Positions 37,413 to 46,495 of a stretch of 64,000 bases of DNA are shown here, one piece after another (the stretch's first letter is position 1; the number at the start of each line of letters is the position of its first letter). The DNA lies in the NCBI RefSeq assembly GCF_000174415.1, contig NZ_ACJM01000006.1, positions 62,001 to 126,000 on the forward strand, given 5' to 3'. This stretch comes from Dethiobacter alkaliphilus AHT 1 (GTDB lineage: Bacteria; Bacillota; Dethiobacteria; Dethiobacterales; Dethiobacteraceae). The position numbers and the translations under genes were made by a program. The notes under the pieces were generated by a model. It was not told the origin of the DNA. It ran no database searches and saw only the letters and a program-made list of their open reading frames with translations.

Positions 37413-37579
37413 ATGAGCCTGTCCCGGCCAAACACATAAGAAATGCACGTTTTTTCAGTTCCCTCAGCGCGTGCATTTCAATACTGGTTTCCTTAGCAGC
37501 TTCGCAAATTGCGAAGCGTTATAATTTCAAACCAGTGAAAGAAACCGGCGAATCCATGGGGAATTCTGCCGGTCTCCAA

Positions 37580-38146
37580 TCATTTTTTTGCTGCTTGTGC
37601 CCCTAAAGCTCGGGCTTGATGTAAATATTCAGGTGAGTCCTTTACCACGCCTTTTTCATCCATGCCGCGCACCAACAGACTCCCTGCCAGATCAAAGCCC
37701 GCCGCATCATAATAATACTTTACCGTCAGTTCGGCACCGTCAAATAACTTAGCGCCTTTTGTTGCGCCCACACCGATAAAGTATCCGTTCTTCTTGGCGG
37801 TATAGCGCTCATCCTTTAAGACATACTTTCTGGCCCACAGAGCCTGGCCCCTGTCAATGGCACCTTTAGCCCAGGCAGATACCGCATAAAAGTAGATGGG
37901 TGAGGCAAAGATCAAAGCATCTGCAGCACCGATTTTATCATACAAAGCCTGCATATCATCATCAAAAACACAATCCCCGCTTTCTTCACAAGCACCGCAG
38001 GAAATACAGGGGGTAAAATCAAGCTCGCTGAGCATCACTTTCTCCACAGCAGCCCCTGCTTCTTTGGCACCTGCCAGGGCTTCATCCAGCAAAGTTTCCG
38101 AATTGCCGCCCCTCCTCGGACTCCCCGCAAAACCCAGAACTAACAT
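37580..38146 (-). CDS. Iron-sulfur flavoprotein / NADPH-dependent FMN reductase family
   Basis: 188-residue flavodoxin-fold protein: phosphate loop LGFAGSPRRGGNSETLLDEA for FMN, then a compact cysteine motif CISCGACEESGDC (C-X2-C-X2-C-X5-C) as in archaeal Isf proteins, which bind a [4Fe-4S] cluster beside FMN. Probably a cytosolic electron carrier between ferredoxin or NAD(P)H and other acceptors. Overlaps the rseC-like gene by 7 bp, an operon also known for redox-maintenance proteins. Confidence 0.88.
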   Translation of the reverse strand: MLVLGFAGSPRRGGNSETLLDEALAGAKEAGAAVEKVMLSELDFTPCISCGACEESGDCVFDDDMQALYDKIGAADALIFASPIYFYAVSAWAKGAIDRGQALWARKYVLKDERYTAKKNGYFIGVGATKGAKLFDGAELTVKYYYDAAGFDLAGSLLVRGMDEKGVVKDSPEYLHQARALGAQAAKK

Positions 38147-38589
38147 TGTTCATCCTTAGGTCCCGCATCGGGCTCCTCAATAATCTCGATTACCGAGGCG
38201 GGCTTTTCACCTGCTGCCATCTTCTTATCGTAGCCGCGCACCACCAGATAGGAACCCACCAAAAAGATGATCCCCAAAACAATATCAAAGCGCGCCATCA
38301 CACCGAATTCACCGTCGATGACCTGGCCCAGCCAGATACCCAACAGCAAAAACAGCATGGGTACGATATAAACTACAAAGGAAGCTTTCAGCACATTGCT
38401 GGTGTCGGTGGCCACCTTAACAGTCTGTCCCACCACCGCATTAACCACATTCTGTGCTTCAATGTAATTGTCGCCACGCCCGCTGACAGCCACACCACAG
38501 CCTCCGCATTTACTGCAGGTTTCATGGCGGCGCACTGCCACAATCGCTATATCATCTTTAACATCTACAACGGTTCCTACTTGTTCCAT
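38140..38589 (-). CDS. RseC/MucC-family membrane protein
   Basis: 149 aa; N-terminal soluble segment with the cysteine cluster ETCSKCGGCG (about 24-33), two membrane helices at about 68-90 and 100-120, and a short cytosolic tail. RseC homologues act with Rnf-type complexes to re-reduce SoxR or modulate sigma-E; in Firmicutes they are usually near electron-transfer genes. Start MEQVGTVV is preferred over a GTG that lies in the GGAGGTG ribosome site. Confidence 0.85.
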   Translation of the reverse strand: MEQVGTVVDVKDDIAIVAVRRHETCSKCGGCGVAVSGRGDNYIEAQNVVNAVVGQTVKVATDTSNVLKASFVVYIVPMLFLLLGIWLGQVIDGEFGVMARFDIVLGIIFLVGSYLVVRGYDKKMAAGEKPASVIEIIEEPDAGPKDEQC

Positions 38590-38639
38590 AATCTGCACCT
38601 CCCTATATGTAGTATTCCCAGACTATACCTTCTATGTTC

Positions 38640-38668
38640 ATTATACAGACCACAGCAAATATTGCCAA
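38640..38668 (-). promoter_or_regulatory. Promoter of the rseC-flavoprotein operon
   Basis: TTGGCA (38663-38668), 17-base spacer, TATAAT (38640-38645), about 45 bases before the likely start codon. Confidence 0.75.
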
Positions 38669-38778
38669 CAAGTACAACTAAAAAGCACAGTAGTTTAACG
38701 TTTCGTTAACAGAATAGCCATAAATAAGGCGCTTTTTATACCGCATACCTTGCTATAATTATTATACCCAGCAAAAAA

Positions 38779-38797
38779 AGCGGTTCGCTGAACCGCT
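38779..38797 (-). terminator. Terminator after the hexahaem cytochrome at 38.8-40.2 kb
   Basis: AGCGGTTC-loop-GAACCGCT followed on the minus strand by a seven-T run. Confidence 0.9.
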
Positions 38798-38805
38798 TTT
38801 TCCTT

Positions 38806-40218
38806 TTACCACTGTGCTCCGGGAGTATTACCCCAAACCTGATCCAAATGGCATTCCAGGCATATCCCCATGCCTTCACGCCGTTTAAGCATGGAGCTGT
38901 AGGTCACTTCTGTTCCGTCATCCAGCCTGTCGTAGATCCGGTTGCCGTCAGCGTCATATTTGTAGCGGTCACGTTCGGCAAGACGTGGATCCTCCGCCAA
39001 CTCCGGTGATGCCTGATCAGCATTGTGCAGCGCCGCACCATGGGCCACATGGCATGTTCCACACGTCATGTACTGCCGATTATTACGGTGCTCCAACGGC
39101 AAGGTGGTCTTTGGCGTTCCAATCCAATTGGTGATATCTATGCCGGTGGGATGACGGTAATAATCTCCTGCCTTTTGAATTCCCTCATACATGGTATGTT
39201 CTGTGTAACCCATGGGATTGTTTCTTGACCCGTAATCATATTCTGCATGGCACTGCCCGCAAAACTGGTTCATACCGTCCACATAAAGCACCCTGTATTC
39301 ACCGCCGCGCACATAAGAATAGGCGTTAACCTCCGGGGCGCCTTCGGGAAACTTAAGCAGTCGGTACCGGCTGCTGGTGTCGGTGACGTGGGCGCTGTGG
39401 CAATTGGTACAGGTCAGGTTCATCCGGTCTCCGCCGCTACCCGGTGCATACAATAAGAACTGCTGATTCAGCGGGGTATCGAAAGCATCTTCCAGAAACA
39501 CATTATGAAACGAAGTGCTGGGATTATCCTCAGTACCCACAAACGGCCCGGCCGGGGCCGCTACCCATCCCCCAGGAACCCGCGCTACCCCCCGGATCAC
39601 ATCATAGGAACTGGCGGAACCATCATGGCATTCAATGCACATCTCCTGCATAATCTTCCGACTCAAAAGCATGGGGTGCTCCGCATAGTGGGTCCGGTGG
39701 CATCCGCTGCAGGTATCGGAATTCTTCTGGTAGTTGGTATGGGCATTGGGAATGGGTGGATAAATCCGCGCTTGCTGGTACGGAGCAGAGCTCCCCACCT
39801 CAATAATATAATTTATGTAATTATTCAACTGCGCGTTGTTAGCTGTATGGCTTGCCGGATAACGGTAGTAGCCAATATAATTCTTTTCATATTCCCTGGC
39901 ATTACCGGGCGTTACCCGCGCACCTCTGCCCAGATTTGTTCTGGAAATTCCGGTTTCACTGGTATTCACATTAACCTGATACACACTGTGCCTTGACTGT
40001 GACTGCGTATTCCCCGGCTCCTCCCAATAAATTACCACAAAAGATTTCCCGCTATCAGCGGTAACTGTTTGGGTAGGCGTCAGACGTAGCGTCCTCTCAA
40101 TCATAACCTCCAAACGGGGAGGTGCGCTGCCGCTAGCTCCGGTTACAAAACCTATACTAAGAGCAACAACAACAATAAGGATGAAGGAAATTTTAATTAA
40201 CCGATTCAATAAAATCAC
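38806..40218 (-). CDS. Secreted hexahaem c-type cytochrome (module 1)
   Basis: 470 aa with a signal peptide (about 8-30, ending near GASGSAPP). Six haem sites, in order CSGCH, CIECH, CTNCH, CGQCH, CGTCH, CLECH, three of them in the form CXXCHxxH. The first 150 residues lack haem and may form a beta domain. Weaker similarity to the other hexahaem proteins (TCTNCHSAHVT, TCGTCHVAHGA, and a final ICLECH). Last gene of a TPR-NHL-cytochrome operon; overlaps the NHL gene by 4 bp. Confidence 0.87.
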   Translation of the reverse strand: MILLNRLIKISFILIVVVALSIGFVTGASGSAPPRLEVMIERTLRLTPTQTVTADSGKSFVVIYWEEPGNTQSQSRHSVYQVNVNTSETGISRTNLGRGARVTPGNAREYEKNYIGYYRYPASHTANNAQLNNYINYIIEVGSSAPYQQARIYPPIPNAHTNYQKNSDTCSGCHRTHYAEHPMLLSRKIMQEMCIECHDGSASSYDVIRGVARVPGGWVAAPAGPFVGTEDNPSTSFHNVFLEDAFDTPLNQQFLLYAPGSGGDRMNLTCTNCHSAHVTDTSSRYRLLKFPEGAPEVNAYSYVRGGEYRVLYVDGMNQFCGQCHAEYDYGSRNNPMGYTEHTMYEGIQKAGDYYRHPTGIDITNWIGTPKTTLPLEHRNNRQYMTCGTCHVAHGAALHNADQASPELAEDPRLAERDRYKYDADGNRIYDRLDDGTEVTYSSMLKRREGMGICLECHLDQVWGNTPGAQW

Positions 40219-41222
40219 CTCCCGGAAGTAAGCGTGGGATAGCCAAACACACTGATCCTGCCTAACGCCCGCTCTGTAACATAAATGTTTCCGTTATCAT
40301 CAAAATCCAGGCCATAGGGGAAATATAATTCCCCTTCTCCAATACCAAGGCCGCCAAAGGATGTCATTAACTGCTCCCCGTTAAACACAAATACCCGGTG
40401 ACTAAAAGTATCAGTTATCCAAATATAACCGTTTCTGTCCACAGCTACATTACCAGGTCTGCTTAACTGTTCGTTGTCGGCACTCCCCCCGTAAATGACA
40501 TAGAGCACTTCCGTTCCGTCGGGGTTAAAAACCTGGACCCGGGCATTATTGCCATCGGCCACATAAATGTTTTTATCAGCATCCAACGCTATTCCCCCGG
40601 GGTAGGCAAAGCTGCCTTCAGCCTCTCCGGTGCCGCCGAATTCAAAAAGCACTTCTCCGTCCCGGGTAGCGACAATTACCCGGTGTTCCGCAATATCAGT
40701 AATATATAAGTTCCCTGTATCCGGATCCGCTGTAATCCCTGTGGGCCTAAACAGCCCCAAATCCTCGTCACCGCTGGCCAGAATCGTGCCCATATGGGAG
40801 CCGCCAAAATTAAAGCGCTGCACCATTCCGGCAATATGATCGGTTACAAAAACAGCTCCGTTGTGCGCCACCAAATCAAACGGCGCCTCTAAATGTTCCT
40901 GGCCAAAATCATTGACTGCCCTGCCGTTTTTATCAAAGACACGAACTCGACGGTTACGGTTATCAGCCACATACACATTGTCAAAGGGGTCGGAAGAAAC
41001 CCCCCGCGGCGTATCCAGGCCGGCCGAATCAAAGTGAAACAGAAAATCCGGAGTCAGCATCCGGTCCGGCAAAAGAGGTACATTCCACAGCAGTGGATTC
41101 TTTGTCAAAAACAAATACAAAAAGAGTAGTACCAAAGCAATTAACAACCCGAGGACAATCTGAATATACTTGTGCTTTTTGGGGTTCGACTTATTTTCCA
41201 CAGGAATTTCTGCTTGCGTCAT
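40215..41222 (-). CDS. Membrane-anchored NHL-repeat beta-propeller protein (module 1)
   Basis: 335 aa: a short cytosolic N-terminus, one membrane helix (about 21-42), then about six NHL blades from residue 60 onward with repeats such as PRGVSSDPFDNVYVADNRNR, PTGITADPDTGNLYITD and PGGIALDADKNIYVADGNN. It should sit outside the membrane as a propeller. NHL proteins often accompany multihaem cytochromes in Geobacter and related metal reducers, where their role is not settled; docking or maturation is a guess. No haem motif. Confidence 0.85.
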   Translation of the reverse strand: MTQAEIPVENKSNPKKHKYIQIVLGLLIALVLLFLYLFLTKNPLLWNVPLLPDRMLTPDFLFHFDSAGLDTPRGVSSDPFDNVYVADNRNRRVRVFDKNGRAVNDFGQEHLEAPFDLVAHNGAVFVTDHIAGMVQRFNFGGSHMGTILASGDEDLGLFRPTGITADPDTGNLYITDIAEHRVIVATRDGEVLFEFGGTGEAEGSFAYPGGIALDADKNIYVADGNNARVQVFNPDGTEVLYVIYGGSADNEQLSRPGNVAVDRNGYIWITDTFSHRVFVFNGEQLMTSFGGLGIGEGELYFPYGLDFDDNGNIYVTERALGRISVFGYPTLTSGR

Positions 41223-41234
41223 TTTTATCCCCCT

Positions 41235-41864
41235 CTACCGCTTCTGCTCTACTCTCCGTATTTCCCTGTTTAACTGGTCTACCAGTTCGGGGGAAAAGCG
41301 ACCGGCATCTTCCAGCAATTCAATGGCCTCGTCTAGCATACCCTCGGCCTCATAAGCACCGGCCAGGCTGATTAACACATCGGAGGTATTAGGCATCCTT
41401 TCACGAGCCATCAGGTAATAATCTATAGCACTTTCATAATCGTTTTTGGCCATGGCCACATCACCCAGCGCATAATACAACTGGTCAGGATACCGGGCCA
41501 GGGACACAGCCTGTCGCAAATATTTCTCAGCCTCCTCATATTCCTCCAGGCCCATCTTAGATAACCCAAGGTAATAAGTAGCCTCACTGTTTTCCTCATC
41601 CATCTGCAAAGCATCTTTGAACAACTCCGCCGCCAAAGCATATTCTTTCCGGTAGTAGTACGCCTTGCCCAACACAATCTTGGCATCCCAGTTATAGGGA
41701 TTGGCCTCCACCGTCTGCCTGGCCAGCTCAAACTCATAATCAGAACGCTCCATTCGTTCCACTGCAAACAAATCATCGTGAAAATAAACCGCCACATAAG
41801 CAGCTCCCAGCAGAATCACCAACACCGCCACCAAATACGTTGTTGCCGAACCTTTCTCACTCAT
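41235..41864 (-). CDS. Membrane-anchored TPR protein (module 1)
   Basis: 209 aa: membrane helix at about 9-28, then roughly four tetratricopeptide repeats (NWDAKIVLGKAYYYRKEYAL, EATYYLGLSKMGLEEYEEAE, DQLYYALGDVAMAKNDYESA, VLISLAGAYEAEGMLDEAIE). The TPR part faces outward if the short N-terminus is cytosolic. First gene of the TPR-NHL-cytochrome operon and similar in plan to the TPR protein at 61.4 kb. Likely a protein-interaction scaffold for cytochrome assembly. Confidence 0.85.
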   Translation of the reverse strand: MSEKGSATTYLVAVLVILLGAAYVAVYFHDDLFAVERMERSDYEFELARQTVEANPYNWDAKIVLGKAYYYRKEYALAAELFKDALQMDEENSEATYYLGLSKMGLEEYEEAEKYLRQAVSLARYPDQLYYALGDVAMAKNDYESAIDYYLMARERMPNTSDVLISLAGAYEAEGMLDEAIELLEDAGRFSPELVDQLNREIRRVEQKR

Positions 41865-41917
41865 TATACGTTACGCTCCTGATGTGAAATTAAGAACAAC
41901 TACTCAATTTAAAAAAA

Positions 41918-41933
41918 TAGTACATTTGTACTA
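41918..41933. promoter_or_regulatory. Palindrome upstream of the TPR-NHL-cytochrome operon
   Basis: TAGTAC-ATTT-GTACTA, perfect 6-base arms, 54 bp before the TPR start codon. Its right half ATTTGTACTA recurs upstream of other cytochrome genes. Confidence 0.5.
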
Positions 41934-42023
41934 ATCCATATATTCGACGCACCGCTAAATAATTCCTCTACGGCCAGTCGCAAACAAGACATATTTTAGT
42001 AACAATTTATCCTCAATTAAAAA

Positions 42024-42044
42024 ACAGGGCTTTATCAGCCCTGT
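42024..42044 (-). terminator. Terminator of the 42.0-kb membrane-protein gene
   Basis: ACAGGGCT-loop-AGCCCTGT followed on the minus strand by six T; overlaps the stop codon. Confidence 0.88.
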
Positions 42045-42703
42045 CAGCCGCTTCTTTTCAAATCCGCCACCCTCGGCACAAAAAACCCCCGCAGTTTCTT
42101 TTGAAACTTCAACATATACTCATTCATCAAGCCCTCAATATCTTCTTCCACCTGTTCCAAAAGATCCATGGATACACTCTTATCACTAAGCGCCATATCA
42201 ATCTTCAAATAGATATTAAGTAAATCCTTCTTTATCTCCCGAAACTCCTCTCTCATCTCCTTAGGATAGCGCACATCATACTCCACCAGTTCATACCCGT
42301 TTTCCTTCACCTTGTGGACCAGCTTCAACAATTCCATCCTGGCCCGGGCATCAAACTGAATATCCGTCTCCCTCAAAGCCTCCAGCTCTCCCGAGATCAA
42401 AACCAATGAGCGAATGGTCTTCCTTGAAGAAATTATCAAATCCCTTACCAGCTGCCGGTAGGACAAATAAACAGAAACCGAGACCCCCACCAAAACACCG
42501 GAAAATACAGAGATTAAAATATTGCCCACCTGCCGGGAAAAAAAGGCCACAAACAGCGGAATATCAAAAAACAAAACCGCCGCCGTAAACATAGCCCCCA
42601 GCACAAAGGAAACCAGCACCACCGGCAGCCTGTCCATCGTTTTATAAAAAATAATTATCACAATTTCAAAGATAAACTCTGTCATTCTTCTTAACATGGC
42701 CAC
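42044..42703 (-). CDS. Membrane protein with two helices and a long cytoplasmic helical domain, unknown function
   Basis: 219 aa. Two or three hydrophobic helices lie in residues 10-85 (EIVIIIFYKT, VVLVSFVLGAMFTAAVLFF, ILISVFSGVLVGVSVSVYL), followed by about 130 charged residues predicted to be helical or coiled-coil (DLIISSRKTIRSLVLISGEL, EFREIKKDLLNIYLKIDMAL). No enzyme motif, no haem motif and no recognised family. It stands alone between etfA and the TPR operon with its own terminator. The start could be the first or third Met-like codon. Confidence 0.6.
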   Translation of the reverse strand: MAMLRRMTEFIFEIVIIIFYKTMDRLPVVLVSFVLGAMFTAAVLFFDIPLFVAFFSRQVGNILISVFSGVLVGVSVSVYLSYRQLVRDLIISSRKTIRSLVLISGELEALRETDIQFDARARMELLKLVHKVKENGYELVEYDVRYPKEMREEFREIKKDLLNIYLKIDMALSDKSVSMDLLEQVEEDIEGLMNEYMLKFQKKLRGFFVPRVADLKRSG

Positions 42704-42805
42704 ATCTCCCTAAAAACCTGATCATTAATAGTTTTCTGCATTACCCTGCTAAAAATTCCCGCCTTAATTAACAGTGCAAACTAAACCACAAGATATAGGA
42801 AGATG

Positions 42806-42836
42806 TGAGACAACGAGAACCGTCCCGGGAGTCTCA
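42806..42836. repeat. Solitary GAACCGTCCC hairpin element
   Basis: TGAGAC...GTCTCA arms enclosing AACGAGAACCGTCCCGGGA. Same interior core as the units at 33.4 and 12.2 kb but different arms. Lies in a gene-free stretch (42704-42887) upstream of the 42.0-kb gene. Confidence 0.6.
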
Positions 42837-42844
42837 GCTAAAAA

Positions 42845-42871
42845 AAGCCTGCCGACAGAATCGGCAGGCTT
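42845..42871 (-). terminator. Terminator of etfBA
   Basis: Eleven-base arms AAGCCTGCCGA and TCGGCAGGCTT; the minus strand continues with TTTTTTT. Confidence 0.92.
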
Positions 42872-42887
42872 AGCTGTTGTATGCTAA

Positions 42888-44090
42888 TTAGTTAGCTTCT
42901 TTTAATTCCTGGAACTTCTTGGTCAAGATGGGTACAACCTTGTGCAGGTCGCCTACGATACCGTAAGTGGCCACCTTGAAGATGGGCGCTTCCGGATCTT
43001 TGTTGATGGCGATGATTACATCAGAGGTCTGCATACCGGCCAAGTGCTGGATAGCACCGGAGATACCGCAAGCTACATAGATCTTGGGAGCAACGGTTTT
43101 ACCGGTCTGGCCTACCTGACGGTAGTGAGGTACCCAACCGGCATCAACGGCGGCACGGGAAGCACCGGCAGCTCCGTTTAGGGCGTTGGCCAGCTCTTCA
43201 ATCAGATGGTAGTTCTCGGGACCACCGATACCACGGCCACCGGATACGATAATATCGGCTTCGGCCAGGTTCAGGGTCTTAACAGCATGCTCCACGATTT
43301 CCTGAATCTTGGTGGAGATGTCTTCTTCTTTAACATCAGATTGTACACGTACAATCTCACCGGTCTTGTTGTAGTCCGGCTCGGCTTTCTTCATAACCTT
43401 GGGACGAACTGTTGCCATCTGCGGGCGATGCTGCGGGCAGATGATGGTGGCCATAATGTTACCACCGAAGGCAGGACGGGTCTGCCACAGTTCGCGGGTT
43501 TCGGGGTCAATGCTCAGCTCGGTGCAGTCGGCAGTCAGACCGGCATGAACGCGTACCGCAATACGGGCAGCGAAGTCACGACCGTTGTTGGTAGCACCAA
43601 AGAGCACGATTTCCGGCTTGTATTCGTTAATCATATCAACGATAACATCGGTGTAGGGATCGGTACGATAGTCCTTAAATACCGGGCCATCCACCAGATA
43701 TACCTTATCGGCACCGTAAGCAAAGACATCTTTAGCCAGATCTTCCACGTCTTCACCCAGTACAACACCGGCCAACTCCACACCAAGCTCGTCGGCCAGC
43801 TTACGGCCTTCACTTACCAATTCCAGAGCAACACCGGCAATATGCTTATCGCGCTGCTCGATAAATACCCAAACGCCTCTGTAGTCTTTAATATCTACAT
43901 CAACCTTGACTTCTGTTTCTTCCACTTCAATGGCATCGCTGGGGCAGGCATCTGCACAAGCACCGCAACCGGTACACTTGTCGGTCAGAACCGCCACATC
44001 ATCTTTCATCTCAACGGCGCCAGGAAACGGACACGCATCTATACAGGCTTCACAGCCAATACATTCATCTACAATAATTTTTACACCCAT
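42888..44090 (-). CDS. etfA: Electron transfer flavoprotein alpha subunit with N-terminal ferredoxin domain
   Basis: 400 aa. Residues 1-65 form a two-cluster ferredoxin (CIGCEACIDACPFPGAVE, CTGCGACADACPSDAIEV); the rest is ETF-alpha, with the FAD-binding C-terminal stretch SGGRGIGGPENYHLIEELA and VDAGWVPHYRQVGQTGKTV. The fusion resembles CarE of Acetobacterium woodii, which takes part in electron bifurcation. No acyl-CoA dehydrogenase or FixC-type quinone reductase is adjacent, so its partner is unknown. Follows etfB by 13 bp. Confidence 0.94.
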   Translation of the reverse strand: MGVKIIVDECIGCEACIDACPFPGAVEMKDDVAVLTDKCTGCGACADACPSDAIEVEETEVKVDVDIKDYRGVWVFIEQRDKHIAGVALELVSEGRKLADELGVELAGVVLGEDVEDLAKDVFAYGADKVYLVDGPVFKDYRTDPYTDVIVDMINEYKPEIVLFGATNNGRDFAARIAVRVHAGLTADCTELSIDPETRELWQTRPAFGGNIMATIICPQHRPQMATVRPKVMKKAEPDYNKTGEIVRVQSDVKEEDISTKIQEIVEHAVKTLNLAEADIIVSGGRGIGGPENYHLIEELANALNGAAGASRAAVDAGWVPHYRQVGQTGKTVAPKIYVACGISGAIQHLAGMQTSDVIIAINKDPEAPIFKVATYGIVGDLHKVVPILTKKFQELKEAN

Positions 44091-44103
44091 TTCAAGTCAC
44101 CCC

Positions 44104-44892
44104 CTATATAACTTTCTTATCCAATAATTTTTCAACTAACAAAGTGCATACTTGGTTCTCATCGTCACCCTCGATCATTTCGCCCTGGCTCTTGCGCTCC
44201 GGAGCAAAAATCCGCTTAACACGGGTGGGGGAACCGTTCATGCCCAGCTTATCTTCATCAGCTTCGATTTCAGCAGCACCCCAGGTGGGTACTTCTTTCT
44301 TATGAGCTTTCATGGTGCCCATCATGGTGGGGAAGCGCGGCTCGTTAATGGATTTCTCCACAGCAATCATAGCCGGCAGACCCACGGTCAGCACTTCATA
44401 ACCGCCTTCGATGGCCCGCTCTACTACCAGACCGTCATCGTTGGTTTCACGGATCTTCTGTACATAAGTTACCTGCGGCAGACCGATATGCTCGGCAATC
44501 CCCGGGCCAACCTGGGCAGTGTCACCGTCGATGGCCTGCTTACCGCAAAGAATTAAGTCATAGTTGCCAATCTTTTCAATGGCCATGGCCAAAGTGTAAG
44601 AAGTGGCCCAGGTGTCGGAGCTGGCAAAGGCACGGTCGCTGAGCAGTACAGCTTCGTCAGCACCCATGGCCAGACACTCCCTTAAAGCATCCACAGCTTG
44701 CGGCGGGCCCATGGTAATTACAGTTACCTTACCGCCTTTTTCATCTCTTAGCTGCAGAGCAGCCTCCACCGCGTTCTTATCGAACGGGTTCACAATACTT
44801 GGTACCCCTTCACGCATAAGCGTACCTTTTTCAGGGTCAATTTTGACCTCTGTGGTGTCCGGTACCTGTTTGATACAGACAATAATCTCCAT
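44104..44892 (-). CDS. etfB: Electron transfer flavoprotein beta subunit
   Basis: 262 aa of the ETF-beta fold: EIIVCIKQVPDTTEVKIDP at the N-terminus, VNPFDKNAVEAALQL, SYTLAMAIEKIGNYDLILCG and DGDTAQVGPGIAEHIGLPQV in the middle, and a C-terminal arm that embraces the alpha subunit. NPFD-type sequence before the second strand is found in both housekeeping and bifurcating ETFs, so bifurcation cannot be read from this subunit alone. Confidence 0.94.
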   Translation of the reverse strand: MEIIVCIKQVPDTTEVKIDPEKGTLMREGVPSIVNPFDKNAVEAALQLRDEKGGKVTVITMGPPQAVDALRECLAMGADEAVLLSDRAFASSDTWATSYTLAMAIEKIGNYDLILCGKQAIDGDTAQVGPGIAEHIGLPQVTYVQKIRETNDDGLVVERAIEGGYEVLTVGLPAMIAVEKSINEPRFPTMMGTMKAHKKEVPTWGAAEIEADEDKLGMNGSPTRVKRIFAPERKSQGEMIEGDDENQVCTLLVEKLLDKKVI

Positions 44893-44940
44893 TCTCCAAA
44901 CCCTCCCTGTTTTATTCTCTAATTAAAATAACCTATATTG

Positions 44941-45073
44941 GTTATAAGATATAAAACTATAGTTCGACAGTTTTTAGAATATTCCTTCTTGTCATATTAT
45001 TTTTTAGAATTTTTATTTATACCTGTAAAATATTTACCCTATTAATTATATCTTATAACAAACATATGGTTAA
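44941..45073 (-). promoter_or_regulatory. etfBA promoter with a widely spaced inverted repeat
   Basis: TTAACC (45068-45073), 17-base spacer, TATAAT (45045-45050). Two 14-base arms, GTTATAAGATATAA (44941-44954) and its exact complement (45046-45059), flank the AT-rich leader; the outer arm overlaps the -10 box. Looks like paired operator sites. No gene lies in 44893-45104. Confidence 0.6.
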
Positions 45074-45081
45074 TGCTATAG

Positions 45082-45106
45082 AAAAATTCCGACAGGCGGA
45101 ATTTTT
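45082..45106 (-). terminator. Terminator of the M20 amidohydrolase gene
   Basis: AAAAATTCCG-loop-CGGAATTTTT; the arms supply the U-tract. Confidence 0.85.
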
Positions 45107-46232
45107 ACAGCCTCCCCAAAGCAACCTTGGTAATTTCCCTTAACAATTCCGCTCCCACAGACAAAACCTCTTCATTAAAGTCAAAGCACGGATGATGCAA
45201 AGGATAAGAATGCTGCTCATCACCGGTACCCAAAAACAAAAACGCTCCCGGCACCCGCTCCAACACATAAGCAAAATCTTCTCCACCCATCAGAGGCTTC
45301 TCCATCCGCACAATCTTATCTCCCACAACTTTCCCTGCCGCTTCCGTCACCACATCCAAACCACTGTTCCAATTCTTTAAAACCGGATACCCAAGCCTAT
45401 ACTCTGTCTCACACTCCGCACCAAACCCATCGCAGATACCTTTAGCGGTCCGTTCAATCCAACCCGGAAGCTTTCCCTGCAGTTCCGTACTCAAAGTACG
45501 CACAGTACCTTCCAGAATAACTTCATCGGCAATAACATTGGCCGCAGTACCACCACGAACCTTACCCACGGTAACCACCAAAGGCTCCAACGGGTTAGCC
45601 ATCCGACTGGCCAAAGCCTGCAATCCGGTAACCACATGGGAGGCCACCAACACCGCATCCACCGCTTCATGGGGCATGGCACCATGTCCACCCCGGCCCC
45701 GCACAGTCACTTTAAAGTTATCCGCCGCCGCCATAACAATATTCTCTTTTATACCCACAGCACCAAAGGGCAGCCACGGCGCCACATGCATGGCAAAGGC
45801 CATATCCACCCCATCCAGGACACCGCTTTCAATCATACCCAAAGCACCACCGGGGGGACACTCCTCCGCCGGCTGAAACATGTACCGTACTCTTCCACCC
45901 AACTCTTCTTCCTTCATTAATAAAGAGCTGCCGTAAACCATGGACATATGCGCATCATGCCCGCAGGCATGACAGCAATCCTCATGGACAGATTTATAGG
46001 CCACATCCTTACCGTCTCTGACAGGCAGTGCATCCATATCCGCACGCAGCAGTATGCAATTCTTCCCTTCTCCCGACTCAGTCACAATACCGCCGGCCCG
46101 CTCCACAGGCACAAGCCCTTCCTGGACCAACAGCTGACTAATCAGGTTCCGGGTCTTATCCAGCGCAAATCCCGTTTCTGCCACAGCATGAAGCCGGCGT
46201 CTGGTCTCACTAAGTCTGACGTGTAGATTCAT
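45105..46232 (-). CDS. M20-family amidohydrolase (N-acyl amino acid/hippurate type)
   Basis: 375 aa. Di-metal peptidase family: RRRLHAVAETGFALDKT, LRADMDALPVRDG, CCHACGHDAHMSMVYG, MFQPAEECPPGGAL and GGEDFAYVLERVPGAF are the standard M20D blocks. Family members hydrolyse N-acetyl or other N-acyl amino acids; the substrate is unknown here. Start MNLHVRLSETRR follows GAGGAGGCAGCGC. Its leader contains AGCAGCAACC-loop-GGTTGCTGCT. A shortened duplicate of its start and leader is at 49.96-50.10 kb. Confidence 0.92.
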   Translation of the reverse strand: MNLHVRLSETRRRLHAVAETGFALDKTRNLISQLLVQEGLVPVERAGGIVTESGEGKNCILLRADMDALPVRDGKDVAYKSVHEDCCHACGHDAHMSMVYGSSLLMKEEELGGRVRYMFQPAEECPPGGALGMIESGVLDGVDMAFAMHVAPWLPFGAVGIKENIVMAAADNFKVTVRGRGGHGAMPHEAVDAVLVASHVVTGLQALASRMANPLEPLVVTVGKVRGGTAANVIADEVILEGTVRTLSTELQGKLPGWIERTAKGICDGFGAECETEYRLGYPVLKNWNSGLDVVTEAAGKVVGDKIVRMEKPLMGGEDFAYVLERVPGAFLFLGTGDEQHSYPLHHPCFDFNEEVLSVGAELLREITKVALGRL

Positions 46233-46468
46233 GCGCTGCCTCCTCACAAACAAGCAGCAACCGTCCAGGTTGCTGCTCTTTCTCTGTTAGTATTATAACG
46301 CGATTCATTATAGATAGTAAAGCATAATCACCAGATACAAACCGGTATTTTCTGCTATTTGCCAATCTGCCCCCAATCTTTCACTGCCATGAATTCACAG
46401 GCCTCTAGGCAAATAACCTGTCTTCTCACTTATAACCCTTTAGTTATTAAGCCAAGAAGCAAAAAAAG

Positions 46469-46495
46469 TGGCAGGCCGATGATATCAGGCCTGCC
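46469..46495 (-). terminator. Orphan terminator resembling the one after the 10-haem gene
   Basis: GGCAGGCC-loop-GGCCTGCC with GATATC in the loop, followed on the minus strand by a T run. Same design and loop as 51255-51280. Here no gene precedes it within 300 bp. Confidence 0.8.
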
